Notes: a model not told the origin generated them from the letters alone. DNA of 64,000 bases from a bacterium (GCA_030426085.1 JAUHYW010000003.1:183343-247342); one strand, 5' to 3'. Shown: positions 1 through 13,992, counted from the stretch's first letter. Numbers and translations are program-made.

Positions 1-788
1 AAGAAGACCGCCGCGCCCATGCCCGCGGTGACCGCCTGCGCGCTGCGCGGCCCCCGGGCCAGCGGGGCCAGCGCGTTGACCAGCCCCCGGGTGCCGCCCA
101 TGCGGCTGACCACCGCCACCAGCCCCACCAGCGCGAACGTGAAGCCCAGGATCTGGAGGTTGAAGCTGTCGGCCAGCACCGCCGCGAGGTAGCCCGGGCT
201 GTCGCTCGCGCCGACCCCGACCACCGCGCCCAGCGCCCCGAACAGCGACGAGATCTCGACCCACAGCGCCCACAGCGGGTTGCCCCCGTGCAGCAGCGTC
301 GCGCCGACGAAGACCGCCATGAAGAGCGCGGGCACCACCCGGCGCAGGCCGATCGCCAGCACCAGGGCCACCAGCGGCGGCAGCAGCGAGGTCCAGGTGG
401 CCCAGCGGGCGCCGCGCTCGACGACCTCGCCCTCGCCCAGCCGGGCGGTCAGCGTCAGTCGATCGTCGTCCGGCGCGGCCGACGAGAGGGTCAGCGGCGG
501 CGCGTCGGCCCGCTCGACGACCTCGAACCGGGGCTGGCGGCGGTCGTCGACCTCCACCGTCGCCCCCCGGACCGCCGCGGTCAGCGTCGCGACGTCGGCC
601 GCCGCGGTGTCGGTGAAGTCCAGCCGCACCGGCCCCACGACGCCCTCCCCCACCGCGCCCAGCGCGTCGCGGGCCATACCGTCGAGGGTATGCCGCCGGA
701 CGACGTCCCGATCGATGGGCAGAAAGGCCGCGCCGACGAGCAGCAGCAGGCCCACGAACAGCGCCGGATACGACGGCTTGATCTCCAT
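1..788 (-). CDS. NhaC-family Na+/H+ antiporter-like membrane protein (3' end cut by the window)
   Basis: The reading frame runs from an ATG at 788 to the window edge without a stop, giving at least 262 residues; the C-terminal part is missing. A signal/anchor helix near residues 9-23 (ALFVGLLLLVGAAFL) is followed by a soluble stretch of about 110 residues. Hydrophobic helices then begin with WTSLLPPLVALVLAIGL and VVPALFMAVFVGATLL, a pattern typical of the NhaC/YfcC-type antiporter family (the conserved SLLPPL...VPALF motif). The family exchanges Na+ for H+ across the inner membrane. The long periplasmic-looking N-terminal extension is more than canonical NhaC carries. It lies 31 nt downstream of the apbE-like gene on the same strand, so the two may be co-transcribed. 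Family assignment is moderate because only the first transmembrane segments are visible. Confidence 0.7.
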   Translation of the reverse strand, partial: MEIKPSYPALFVGLLLLVGAAFLPIDRDVVRRHTLDGMARDALGAVGEGVVGPVRLDFTDTAAADVATLTAAVRGATVEVDDRRQPRFEVVERADAPPLTLSSAAPDDDRLTLTARLGEGEVVERGARWATWTSLLPPLVALVLAIGLRRVVPALFMAVFVGATLLHGGNPLWALWVEISSLFGALGAVVGVGASDSPGYLAAVLADSFNLQILGFTFALVGLVAVVSRMGGTRGLVNALAPLARGPRSAQAVTAGMGAAVF

Positions 789-819
789 GTCGCGGCTGTA
801 ACACGCCGCCGTGAAGCTG

Positions 820-1923
820 TCACCCGGGTTGCCAGCGGGCCGGCAGGCGGGCCTTCAGCCCGGGGGTCGCGTAGACCGCGCCGTCGGGGGCGAGCACCGC
901 CGCCTCGACCCCCGGGTACCGCCCGGCGAGCGCCAGCCCGGCCTCGGGCCCCAGCACGAAGATCGCGGTGGCCAGCGCATCGGCCAGGGTCGCCTCGGGC
1001 GCGCGCACCGTCACCGCCACGCTGCGGTCGGCGGGCATGCCGCTGCGCAGGTCGATGATGTGGTGATAGCGCCGCCCGCCCAGTTCGAAGAACCGCTCGT
1101 AGTCCCCGCTGCTGACCACCGCCGCGTCGGTGACCGGCAGCTCGGCCAGCAGCCCCGGCCCCCGCGGGTGGCGCACGCCGATGGTCCACGGCCGCCCGTC
1201 CGGCTTGCGCCCGGCCACGTAGAGGTCGCCCCCGCCGTCGACGATGAACCGCCCGACGCCCCGGGCCCGCAGGACGGCCGCCGCCCGATCGATCGCGTAG
1301 CCCTTGGCGATGCCGCCCAGCCCCAGCGCCATGCCCGGCTTCGCCAGCCGCACCGCCCGCCCCTCGATGCGCACCGCCCGGAAGTCGACCCGGGCCAGCG
1401 CCCCCTCGAGGTCGGCCTTGAGCGGCAGCTTCGGCCGGGTGTCGCCCGACGCGAAGCGCCAGATGCCGCGCAGCGCGGCCCACGACGGGTCGAACGCGCC
1501 CCCGCTCGCCTCGGCCAGCGCCAGCGCCCGCTTCAAGAGCGCCCGGGTCTCGTCCGAGACCGCCACCGGCGCGCCCGCCGCGGCGTTGATCCGGCCGATC
1601 TCGGAGTCGGGCCGCCACTCGCTCATGCGGGCCTCGACCCGGGCGATCTCGGTGAACGCCGCGTCCGCCGCCGCCCGGGCCTGCGCCAGCGGCACGTCGC
1701 CGGCGAGGGTCAGCCCGAAGGGGGTGCCCATCAACTCGGCCCGGAACTGGTGGGGGGCGGGGGTCGGCGCGACCGGCGCGGCGTCGACGGCCCGGGCGTC
1801 GGCCGCTCCGGCCGGCGCCTCGGAGCGACAGCCGACTGCGGCGAGCGCCAACGAGCACCACAGAGTCGCGCACCGGAGAGTCGAGCGCCCGGCGCGAGAC
1901 GTGAGCGCCGGAGGCGTGAACAC
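820..1923 (-). CDS. apbE: FAD:protein FMN transferase (ApbE), probable lipoprotein
   Basis: ApbE proteins covalently attach FMN to Thr/Ser of periplasmic redox proteins or act in Fe-S metabolism. Family motifs seen: MGTPFGLTL near the mature N-terminus, SEIGRINAA, GGIAKGYAID, the DGGGDLYVAG nucleotide/metal motif, SSGDYERFF and HHIIDLRSGMPA. I chose the GTG at 1923 (367 aa). It gives a lipoprotein signal (a basic stretch, then ATLWCSLALAAVGC) and has GGAG 7 nt upstream. A longer frame from an ATG at 2088 would only add repeat-derived, arginine-rich sequence. The chosen start lies inside a dispersed repeat (1881-1978), so the true start is uncertain. The gene precedes the antiporter-like gene on the same strand; no flavinylated partner such as an Rnf/Nqr subunit is visible in the window. 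Confidence 0.85.
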   Translation of the reverse strand: MFTPPALTSRAGRSTLRCATLWCSLALAAVGCRSEAPAGAADARAVDAAPVAPTPAPHQFRAELMGTPFGLTLAGDVPLAQARAAADAAFTEIARVEARMSEWRPDSEIGRINAAAGAPVAVSDETRALLKRALALAEASGGAFDPSWAALRGIWRFASGDTRPKLPLKADLEGALARVDFRAVRIEGRAVRLAKPGMALGLGGIAKGYAIDRAAAVLRARGVGRFIVDGGGDLYVAGRKPDGRPWTIGVRHPRGPGLLAELPVTDAAVVSSGDYERFFELGGRRYHHIIDLRSGMPADRSVAVTVRAPEATLADALATAIFVLGPEAGLALAGRYPGVEAAVLAPDGAVYATPGLKARLPARWQPG

Positions 1924-1978
1924 GCGAGGGCTCCGCCCGAGCCGCCAAACGCAGCGGAGGCGTCCGGCTACGCCGGAT
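1881..1978. repeat. Dispersed ~98-bp repeat, copy 1
   Basis: This stretch is closely similar, in the same orientation, to 9380-9476. Shared blocks include GTGAGCGC, GAACACGCGAGGGC, CCCGAGCCGCC, ACGCAGCGGAGG and TCCGGCTACGCCGGA (the last is itself a near-perfect inverted repeat). It overlaps the 5' end of the apbE-like gene. Both copies lie beside gene boundaries, which suggests an intergenic repetitive element. Nothing indicates that it encodes protein. Confidence 0.75.
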
Positions 1979-2084
1979 GGGTCGGAGGAGCGACGCAGGA
2001 CGCACAGCGTGCGAGGAAGGACCGGAGATCGTGCCCCCGCGCGGCGGGGGCGCCGGAGAGAGCACGGCAGGCGGGCGGGCGGGC

Positions 2085-3500
2085 TCACCCGTTCTTGTTC
2101 AGGAAGTCCTTGAGCAGATCACCGAAGCTGCCCAGGCTCTGGGGCGCGTTCTCCCGCTTCTTGTAGTCGGCGATGGCCTTGCGCTCGACCGCCGTCTTCA
2201 GCGCCTTGCGCGACAGCCGGATGCGGCCCCGCTTCTTGTCCACCTCGAGCACCGCCACCTCGAGCTCGGTGCCCACCGGGAACATGCGCAGGTGATCCGC
2301 GCCGCGGTCGGTGTCCATCTCGCCGTTGGGGATGAGCCCCACCGCGCCGCCCTCCAGCTCGAGGAACACCCCGAACCGCTCGACCTTCTGCACCTTGCCC
2401 TTGACCAGATCACCCGACTTGACGGTGATCTGGACCGGCTTGCGCTTCTCGGCCACCGCCGGGCTGACCAGACCGATGCGCTGTCGATCGCGCTCGATCT
2501 TCTCGATGATCAGCTCCAGCTCCTGACCCTCGGAGAGCACCTCGCTGGGGTGCTCGACCCGGTCCACCGAGATGCCCGAGACGTGCAGCAGCCCGTCGAC
2601 GCCCTCGGCGAGCTTCACGAACGCGCCGAAGTCCTGGATGCGGTCGACCGTGCCGGTGACCGTGTCGCCGACCTTCACCCCCTGCACGAACGACTTCCAG
2701 GGGCTGTCCTCGAGCGCCTTGGTCGACAGCCCCACCCGACCCCGGGCGGCGTCGACCTTGATCACCTCGACGACGACCGCGTCGCCCTCGGAGAACTTCT
2801 CCCGGGGGTGGCCGACCCGCTCGTGGCTGAGCTCGCTGACGTGGATGAGCCCCTCGACGCCCTCCTCGAGCGCGACGAAGACCCCGAAGTCCTTGACCTG
2901 GGTCACCTTGCCCTGGACCCGCTCCCCGACCTTGATCCGGTCGTTGAGCGTCTCGCGCAGCTTCTTCTTCTCGGCCTCGATGAGCGGCCGGCGGGACACC
3001 ACCAGGCTCTTGCTGTCGCTGTACTCGGTGATGAGGAAGCGGTAGGTCTTGCCCACCTCCCGGGCCGGCTCGCGGGGGAAGTGCTCGGCGATCTGGGACA
3101 GCGGGCAGAACGCGCGGATGCCCGAGACCCGGACTTCGAAGCCGCCCTTGTTGACGCCGACGATGCGGCCGTCGACCGGGGTCTGGCTCTTCCAGGCGGC
3201 GTGCAGCGCCTCCTTGACCTTGCCTGCCTGGGCTTTGCGGGCGCTGAGCTGCACCGCCCCGCGCACGTTGACCACCGCCGCCTCGAGGGGGTCGCCCTCG
3301 CCTGCGGTGAGGTTGCCTTCGGCGTCGCGCAGCTCACCGAGCTCGATATAGCCCTCGCTGCGGGCGCCGTAGTCGACGAACGCCACATTGCCGGTGATCT
3401 TGACGATTGTACCGCTGACCAGATCCCCGACCTTGGGGGTGCGGCCGGAGAAGCTCGTCGGCATCGTGGACGGCTTGGGGGACGGGCTCTTGTCACTCAT
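2085..3500 (-). CDS. rpsA: 30S ribosomal protein S1-like RNA-binding protein with five S1 domains
   Basis: A 471-residue protein starting at an ATG (MSDKSPSPKP). Five S1/OB-fold repeats can be read: about residues 18-88, 100-165, 180-255, 263-340 and 350-425. Domains 3 and 4 are the most canonical (VQGKVTQVKDFGVFVALEEG, VEGLIHVSELS). The C-terminal tail is short and basic. S1 proteins bind mRNA at the ribosome and assist initiation; RpsA usually has six domains in enterobacteria and four to six elsewhere, so this could be RpsA or a paralogous S1 protein. Upstream in-frame ATGs lie in proline-rich sequence beyond a good promoter (3594-3622) and were rejected. It is transcribed divergently from prkA and ends just upstream of apbE. 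Confidence 0.85.
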   Translation of the reverse strand: MSDKSPSPKPSTMPTSFSGRTPKVGDLVSGTIVKITGNVAFVDYGARSEGYIELGELRDAEGNLTAGEGDPLEAAVVNVRGAVQLSARKAQAGKVKEALHAAWKSQTPVDGRIVGVNKGGFEVRVSGIRAFCPLSQIAEHFPREPAREVGKTYRFLITEYSDSKSLVVSRRPLIEAEKKKLRETLNDRIKVGERVQGKVTQVKDFGVFVALEEGVEGLIHVSELSHERVGHPREKFSEGDAVVVEVIKVDAARGRVGLSTKALEDSPWKSFVQGVKVGDTVTGTVDRIQDFGAFVKLAEGVDGLLHVSGISVDRVEHPSEVLSEGQELELIIEKIERDRQRIGLVSPAVAEKRKPVQITVKSGDLVKGKVQKVERFGVFLELEGGAVGLIPNGEMDTDRGADHLRMFPVGTELEVAVLEVDKKRGRIRLSRKALKTAVERKAIADYKKRENAPQSLGSFGDLLKDFLNKNG

Positions 3501-3593
3501 GGCTTCGCTCGGCGGGGAGTGGGGCCTCGACGACGTCGAAGGGGTCCGGGTGAGGCATCCACCGGGCGTCTCGCCGCCCGACGGACGGCGCGG

Positions 3594-3622
3594 ACTATAG
3601 GCAACGCCGACCGCGGAGACAA
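3594..3622 (-). promoter_or_regulatory. Sigma-70-type promoter of the S1-domain gene
   Basis: On the minus strand, TTGTCT (3617-3622) and TATAGT (3594-3599) are separated by exactly 17 nt, matching the housekeeping consensus well (five of six at the -10). It would start transcription near 3586, leaving a leader of about 85 nt before the ATG at 3500. It is one of few AT-containing segments in this intergenic region. Confidence 0.6.
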
Positions 3623-3673
3623 GTCGCCCGGGACCCGGAGGCCCGATCGGCGGGCACATGCCCGGCCGACGCG

Positions 3674-3688
3674 GCCCGAGAATCGGGC
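3674..3688 (+). terminator. Hairpin followed by a T-rich stretch in the prkA upstream region
   Basis: GCCCGA-GAA-TCGGGC forms a 6-bp stem with a 3-nt loop and is followed by ATTTTCT. On the plus strand this resembles a weak intrinsic terminator or attenuator. It sits about 120 nt upstream of prkA, so it would matter only if the prkA transcript starts further upstream. The rest of 3501-3810 shows no further gene. Confidence 0.3.
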
Positions 3689-3810
3689 ATTTTCTCTGAC
3701 ATTCCGACACCTTGTGCAGACCACGCCCCCGCCGAGGCCGGGCTTGCCGGGCGCGGGGGCAGGGGATATGGTGTGCAGCGACGTCCGCGCCATCACCATC
3801 AGGAGTCGAA

Positions 3811-5862
<2,052 letters not shown>

Positions 5863-5905
5863 GCGCGCCCTCCACTCCGACGCCCCCGGGGCGAAGGCAG
5901 GCCCG

Positions 5906-7023
<1,118 letters not shown>

Positions 7024-7027
<4 letters not shown>

Positions 7028-8547
7028 TCCACTACATCAAGGTCCGCCCGCTGCCGCCCGAACTGCACCACTGGCGGCGGGTCATCGAGGACATCGCCCG
7101 GGACGAGGGGCTCGACTTCTTCGACGTGGTCTACGAGATGATCACCTACGAGAAGATGAGCGAGATCGCGGCTTACGGCGGCTTCCCGACCCGCTACCCG
7201 CACTGGCGCTTCGGCATGGAGTACGACCGGCTCTCGAAGTCCCACACCTACGGGCTGTCGAAGATATACGAGCTGGTCATCAATACGAACCCGTGCTACG
7301 CCTATCTGCTCGAGGGCAACGCGCTGGTCGACCAGAAGCTGGTGATGGCCCACGTCTTCGGGCACGCCGACTTCTTCAAGAACAACTTCTGGTTCAGCCG
7401 CACCGACCGCAAAATGGTCGATACGATGGCCAACCACGCCACCCGGGTCCGGCGCTATCAGGATCTGTATGGGGTGACGCTGGTCGAGGAGTTCATCGAC
7501 ACCTGCCTGTCGGTGGAGAACCTCATCGACCCCCATCGACCCTATGTGCAGAAGAAGCGGATCAAGTCCCGGCCCAAGCAGGATCTGCCCGACGAGTTGG
7601 TGGGCGACGGCGCGGCACTGCCCCGCCTCCAGGCCAAGGAGTACATGGACGAGTTCGTCAACCCCGAGGCCTACCTCGAGGCGCAGCGGGCTCGGAAGAA
7701 GGCCGAGATCGAGCAGCAGAAGAGGTTCCCCGCCGAGCCCCAGCGGGACGTGCTGCTGTTCCTGATGCAGGAGGCCCCCCTCACCCGCTGGCAGCGCAAC
7801 GTGCTGGGTCTGGTGCGGGACGAGGCGTACTACTTCGCGCCCCAGGGCATGACCAAGATCATGAACGAGGGCTGGGCCAGCTACTGGCACACCCACATGA
7901 TGACCCGCCGGGGCATCATGGATCCCAACGAGCTGATCGACTACGCCGACCGCCACAGCCGGGCGACGGTGATGCAGAAGGGGCGCATCAACCCCTACAA
8001 GATCGGGATCGAGCTCTTCCGCGACATCGAGTGGCGCTACGACACCGGCCGCTTCGGCAAGGCGTGGGACGAGTGCGACGACATGGAGGCCCGGGCCAAC
8101 TGGCACCGGCCGACGGGGCGCGGGCGGGAGAAGATCTTCGAGGTGCGCCGGCACCACAACGACGTGACCTTCCTCGACGAGTTCCTCACCCCCGAGTTCT
8201 GCGCCCGGCAGAAGCTGTTCACCTTCGAGCACAAGCCCCGGGCCAACGAGTGGCAGATCGCGTCCCGTGAGTTCGCCGAGGTGAAGCAGAAGCTGCTGTT
8301 CCAGCTCACCAACATGGGGCAGCCGGTGATCGACGTCGAGGACGCCAACTTCGAGAACAAGAACGCGCTGCTGCTGAGCCACCGGCACGAGGGGGTCGAT
8401 CTGGACCAGAGCTACGCCCACGCCACGCTGCGCAACCTGTTCGCGCTGTGGAAGCGGCCGGTGCACATCGCGTCGCGCAAGGGCGAGCGGGGGGTGCTGT
8501 ACTCGTTCGACGGCCAGGAGACCGGGGAGCGGGCGTTCGACGGGTGA
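7024..8547 (+). CDS. spoVR: SpoVR family protein
   Basis: A 507-residue SpoVR/YcgB homologue, the usual family length (about 510). The ATG at 7024 overlaps the yeaH stop, so translation is probably coupled. Recognisable family sequence includes [20 protein letters not shown], the [12 protein letters not shown] motif and the [13 protein letters not shown] motif, both His-rich and reminiscent of a metal site. SpoVR is needed for normal spore cortex in Bacillus; in other bacteria it belongs to the PrkA-YeaH stationary-phase module and its molecular activity is unknown. The three genes 3811-8547 form one operon. Downstream there is no gene on this strand for more than 5 kb, only repeats and minus-strand genes. 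Confidence 0.95.
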
Positions 8548-8587
8548 GCGGGCGCCCGGCGGTCGAGATGGGGCGAGGGGCGGTCAT

Positions 8588-9372
8588 GGGCAACGCGGGG
8601 GCGGTCCGCCCGCCGGCTGGCGCCCCGGCTCCCTGCTTCGGCTCTGCCAGCGCTGCGGTGGTGGGCGTCTTCAGGTATCTGTCGGGTGATCGGGTCGACT
8701 TCGGTGCGGGCCTGTAGACGGTCGCCGGGGCGCCACCCGTCGGTCGTCCCGCGAACTCCATCGGGTGGAATGGGATGGTTGTGGGCCAAACAGGGGCGGC
8801 TGTGGGTTCCGATGATCGTGGCCGGCTCGGGCGCCAAGGTGATGGTCGTGGGCAACGCGGGGGCGGTCCGCCCGCCGGCTGGCGCCCCGGCTCCCTGCTT
8901 CGGCTTTGCCAGCGCTGCGGTGGTGGGCGTCTCCCGGTGTCTGCCGGTGATCGGGTCGGCTTCGATGCGGGCCTGTAGACGGTCGCCGGGGCGCCATCCG
9001 TCGGACGTCCCGCGGTCGCTGGGCAAGACGGGTGGAAGCCGGATCGGCGTCAGACAAGCGTGGCACGAGATGAATGGCTGCGTGGTCAGGGACTGGCTGT
9101 GGGTTCCGATGATCGTGGCCGGCTCGGGCGCCGGGGTGATGGTCGTGGGCAACGCGGGGGCGGTCCGCCCGCCGGATGGCGCCCCGGCTCCCTGCTTCGG
9201 CTTTGTCAGCGCTGCGGTGGTGGGCGTCTTCAGGTGTCTGTCGGGTGATCGGGTCGGCTTCGGTGCGGGCCTGTAGACGGTCGCCGGGGCGCCATCCGTC
9301 GGACGTCCCGCGAACTCCATCGGGTGGAATGGGATGGTTGTGGGCCATACGGGGGCGGCAGGCGGGTCGCCG
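8588..9372. repeat. Three tandem, mosaic copies of a ~260-300-bp repeat
   Basis: The marker GGGCAACGCGGGGGCGG recurs at 8588, 8850 and 9147, so the periods are 262 and 297 bp. Each unit carries the same blocks in the same order: GGCGCCCCGGCTCCCTGCTT, AGCGCTGCGGTGGTGGGCGT, GATCGGGTCG, GTGCGGGCCTGTAGACGG and TCGCCGGGGCGCCA. Copies 1 and 3 continue with a CGAACTCCATCGGGTGGAAT block, whereas copy 2 has a different 70-bp segment there. The GTTCCGATGATCGTGGCCGG joint occurs between copies 1/2 and 2/3. Several frames stay open through the array on both strands, as expected at this base composition, but no reading frame is preserved across both periods (262 and 297 differ modulo 3). I read the kilobase 8548-9597 as non-coding. 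Confidence 0.85.
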
Positions 9373-9379
9373 AAGCCGG

Positions 9380-9476
9380 TCGAGCGCGTAGCGCGAGGCG
9401 TGAGCGCTGCAGCGCGAACACGCGAGGGCCACGCCCGAGCCGCCGAACGCAGCGGAGGTCTCCGGCTACGCCGGAC
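9380..9476. repeat. Dispersed ~98-bp repeat, copy 2
   Basis: Second copy of the element at 1881-1978, same orientation, here directly after the tandem array and about 120 bp from the 3' end of the kinase gene. It differs by scattered substitutions, for example GGCCACGCCC where copy 1 has GGCTCCGCCC. Confidence 0.75.
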
Positions 9477-9528
9477 GGGCCGGAGCAAGGAGGAGGCTTC
9501 AGCCGACGGCGCGGCGCAGGTCCCGCCC

Positions 9529-9596
9529 GAGCGCAGCGAGGGGGCCGGAGCGAGTACGGCAGACGAGAGCGAGGGGGCCGAAGCGAGTACGGCAGA

Positions 9597-9597
<1 letters not shown>
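9529..9597. repeat. Two direct ~33-36-bp repeats at the 3' end of the kinase gene
   Basis: GAGCGAGGGGGCCGAAGCGAGTACGGCAGAC (9567-9597) is a near copy of 9532-9564; both end GCGAGTACGGCAGAC. The second copy abuts the stop codon of the minus-strand kinase gene, and similar words (GAGGGGGCC, GAGTACGGCAGAC) appear nowhere else in the window that I saw. Confidence 0.6.
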
Positions 9598-11495
<1,898 letters not shown>

Positions 11496-11605
11496 ATCAC
11501 ACACCCCACTACACTTGCGGGCAGTGTGCGCACATGTAGGTGTGGAAGTCAAACTCTTCGGTCGACGGGTGATCGGCCGCCGCTGGAGGCGAGGGCGGGG
11601 GCGGG

Positions 11606-12910
11606 TCAGAAGAAGCGGGACAGGGTCAGGTTGAGCTCGTTGGCCCCGTTCCACCGCTCGAGGCCCACCGCCTGCAACTCGGCGACCGCGGCCCCGGCGG
11701 GGCTCTCCGGCTCGGCGAGGACCGCCCGCACGTTGGCCTGGAGCGACCACACGTCGCCCAGCCGGCGCTCGAAGCGAGCGACGATCATCATCTCGGAGTA
11801 GTCCTCGAGGTCGACGATGATGCCCGCCTGAAGCAGGGTGCCGGCCACGTCGTTGAAGCTGTGGCGGTAGCCGAGCAGCGCGTCCCGCTGGAAGGGCCCC
11901 AGGTCGGGCTCGTCGAGCTGGGGCTCGTCCCACACCAGCATCACCTGCCCCTCGATGATCACGGTGCCCTCGCCCTGCCCGACACCCCAGCCGACCTCGA
12001 GCCCGGCGGCGATCTGGGTGTGGTCGAGCATCTCCCGGTGGGTCAGCCGATAGCGCTCGGCCGGTCGGGGGAAGCCGAACTCCCGGTGCCCCACCTCGAG
12101 CTTGCCGACGACCGGGCCGAAGACCTGCTGCCAGGTGCCGCCCACCTGGGTGACGAAGTGGAACAGCGGCCGGATCTCGCCGGTGGTGAGGTCGACCACC
12201 TGGGTCGGCTGGCTGCGGTCGACGTGCTGGAAGACGTGCAGCGAGAGGTCGGCGTCGCCCAGGGTCTGCTCGAGCCGCACCGCCCACTGGTGCTCGAGCA
12301 TGTCGTCGCTGATCTGCCGATCGCGCCCGCTGAACAGCGGCGACCCGATGGGGACCTCGAGCCGCTTGGGGAACGGCGACAGCCGGGACTCGGCCCGGGG
12401 CAGGATCGGCGCCCGCCGGATGGGCATGTAATACCCCGCGATGTTGCCCTCCCAGAAGCGCACCTCGAGCTCGACCATCGGCTCGCCGAGCTTGTCGGGG
12501 TTCTCGAGGCGGGAGTCGTAGTTGCGGGCGTTGATCATGTCGGCCGGGTGGAACGCCTCGGTCGCGCTCCAGTTGAGGAGCTGCCAGCCGACCCGCAGCC
12601 GCACCGGCTTCATCTTGAAGCCGAGGTACAGCTCTTCGATGGCCACCAGGTTGCGGGTGTCGTCCAGCCCGTCGACCCGGCTGAAGAGCCGGAGCTGGCC
12701 TTCGAACGGCTTGTACTTCGCGTTGGCTTCGAGCCGGGCGGCGAGCCCGAGGCCGAGGTCTTCGGTGCGCTCGATGTCGTCGTCGGTGAAGGCCCGGCCC
12801 TCGACCGACACCTGCCCCTTGCTCTTGACCTTGAGCTTCTTGGCCGCCGCCGGCCCGGCGATGCAGGCGAGCATCACCGCTCCGATCACCCCCACGCGCG
12901 CGCCGCTCAT
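11606..12910 (-). CDS. Probable outer-membrane beta-barrel protein (DUF1302-like)
   Basis: A 434-residue protein with a signal peptide (GAVMLACIAGPAAA, cleavage after about residue 23), alternating amphipathic strands throughout and a C-terminal phenylalanine pair (LTLSRFF) as in outer-membrane barrels. The segment RLRVGWQLLNWSATEAFHPA, followed by an NARNYDSR motif, is characteristic of DUF1302-like proteins that accompany RND/MMPL exporters. It lies 43 nt downstream of a LolA-like periplasmic protein, the usual partner; the inner-membrane exporter itself is not in the window. Function inferred: export of a lipidic or hydrophobic substrate. The exact family is moderate confidence. Confidence 0.75.
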   Translation of the reverse strand: MSGARVGVIGAVMLACIAGPAAAKKLKVKSKGQVSVEGRAFTDDDIERTEDLGLGLAARLEANAKYKPFEGQLRLFSRVDGLDDTRNLVAIEELYLGFKMKPVRLRVGWQLLNWSATEAFHPADMINARNYDSRLENPDKLGEPMVELEVRFWEGNIAGYYMPIRRAPILPRAESRLSPFPKRLEVPIGSPLFSGRDRQISDDMLEHQWAVRLEQTLGDADLSLHVFQHVDRSQPTQVVDLTTGEIRPLFHFVTQVGGTWQQVFGPVVGKLEVGHREFGFPRPAERYRLTHREMLDHTQIAAGLEVGWGVGQGEGTVIIEGQVMLVWDEPQLDEPDLGPFQRDALLGYRHSFNDVAGTLLQAGIIVDLEDYSEMMIVARFERRLGDVWSLQANVRAVLAEPESPAGAAVAELQAVGLERWNGANELNLTLSRFF

Positions 12911-12953
12911 GCTCCCCCTCGTGGCCGCCTCGGCCTGCCGTCGACGACGCCGA

Positions 12954-13760
12954 TCAGTCCTCGAGCGCGTCCTTGTCGAAGTCGTCCTCGTCCAGATCGG
13001 CCTGCATGCTGCGCTCGGCCCACTTCAGGATCGACCTCTTGTGGGTCTGATGGTTGACCATCTCCAGGCTCTGCGGGCGCCACCACTTGCCGTGGCGAGC
13101 GAAGGCGGTGGCGGTCATCGTCTTGAGCAGGGTCTGCTTACGGTCGTGGTAATCGATCTTGACGGGCTGACAATACTGCTTGTCCATCCACACGACCTGC
13201 TTGGAGTAGCCCGAGCGCTTGTTGGTCGGCACCCGGATCAGCTTCCAGACGTCCCGCTCGCCGACCTTCTCCTCGCCCTCCAGCCGCCAGGTGTACTTCG
13301 AGACCTCCTGCCCGCCGAGGTCCTCGAAGGCGAACTCGGATCCCATGAACGCCGCCGACTGGCTGCGGGCGCTGATGCGCTTCACCCGGCGCATCGCCGG
13401 CAGGTAGAGCCACTGGTCGTCATCGTCGCCCGGGTGGGCGTGGGTCAGCAGCCGGGTGCCCTTGACGTCGGGCGGCCACTCGAAGGTCAGCAGCGAGCGG
13501 TCGCCGTCGTCGCCCACCTCGAGGGTCTTCATGCCCAGCTTGCGCTCGACCCGGTCGCCGCCGGCGTTGACGAGCACCATCTCGACCCGGGCCTCTTCGC
13601 TGCCGAAGCCGGCGTTGGCCGCGTCGCATTTGCGGGCGATCTCGAGGCCCTTCGCGGCCGGATCGGCCGCCGCGGGCGCGCAGAAGGCGGCGAGAGCGAG
13701 GGTGGAGAGGGCCAGGGGCAGGGCGCGGGCGGGCAGGCGGCGGGCGGTGCGGGGGGGCAT
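12954..13760 (-). CDS. LolA-like outer-membrane lipoprotein-sorting family protein
   Basis: A 268-residue secreted protein. I prefer the ATG at 13760 (GAGG six nt upstream) over the ATGs at 13778 and 13775, which lack a ribosome binding site. A signal peptide (LPLALSTLALAAFCAPAAA) is followed by a beta-rich domain of the LolA-like family found with RND exporters. Typical features are LLTFEWPPDVKGTRLL, the acidic DDDDQWLYLPAMRRVKRIS segment, FMGSEFAFEDL and the YWRLEG-type strand (here YTWRLEG). These proteins are thought to shuttle lipids through the periplasm. It is co-directional with, and 43 nt upstream of, the barrel gene, so both are likely one operon. Confidence 0.82.
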   Translation of the reverse strand: MPPRTARRLPARALPLALSTLALAAFCAPAAADPAAKGLEIARKCDAANAGFGSEEARVEMVLVNAGGDRVERKLGMKTLEVGDDGDRSLLTFEWPPDVKGTRLLTHAHPGDDDDQWLYLPAMRRVKRISARSQSAAFMGSEFAFEDLGGQEVSKYTWRLEGEEKVGERDVWKLIRVPTNKRSGYSKQVVWMDKQYCQPVKIDYHDRKQTLLKTMTATAFARHGKWWRPQSLEMVNHQTHKRSILKWAERSMQADLDEDDFDKDALED

Positions 13761-13945
13761 GGGAGACCTCGTCATCATCGGGCGCGCGGGCGCCGTGACC
13801 GGAACAGCGTGCTCAGGCGGCGCTTACGGCGTCAAGGGGTCGATTGTTCACGGGTCGGGAATCCACCTGTCACACATCGGCACGGCGGCCGGAGGCGGCC
13901 GCCGATCGCGGAGGGCCGGGGGTCGATCGACGCCGGCGCGGGCTG

Positions 13946-13992
13946 TGTGCCAGATCCTGATCCAGGTGGCACAGATTGCGCGATGTGGCACA
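13946..13992. promoter_or_regulatory. TGTGCCA / TGGCACA dyad cluster upstream of the lone ACP gene
   Basis: TGTGCCA (13946-13952) and TGGCACA (13967-13973) are perfect inverted arms 14 nt apart, and another TGGCACA occurs at 13986-13992. They lie 50-100 bp upstream of the sigma-54-type promoter at 14044, where enhancer-binding activators normally bind. The remainder of 13761-14043 contains no gene that I can support. Confidence 0.45.

Noticed and set aside
8412..9488. A 358-residue minus-strand frame through the tandem repeats
   Set aside because: The repeat periods (262 and 297 bp) do not preserve one frame; other frames on both strands are equally open, and it overlaps the 3' end of spoVR.
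11525..11534. TGTGCGCACA palindrome upstream of the zinc-ribbon kinase
   Set aside because: Only ten bp and made of dinucleotides common in this composition; no supporting promoter elements.
13967..13979. TGGCACAGATTGC as a sigma-54 promoter
   Set aside because: The GG-GC spacing is two nt too short; it was kept only as part of a dyad cluster.
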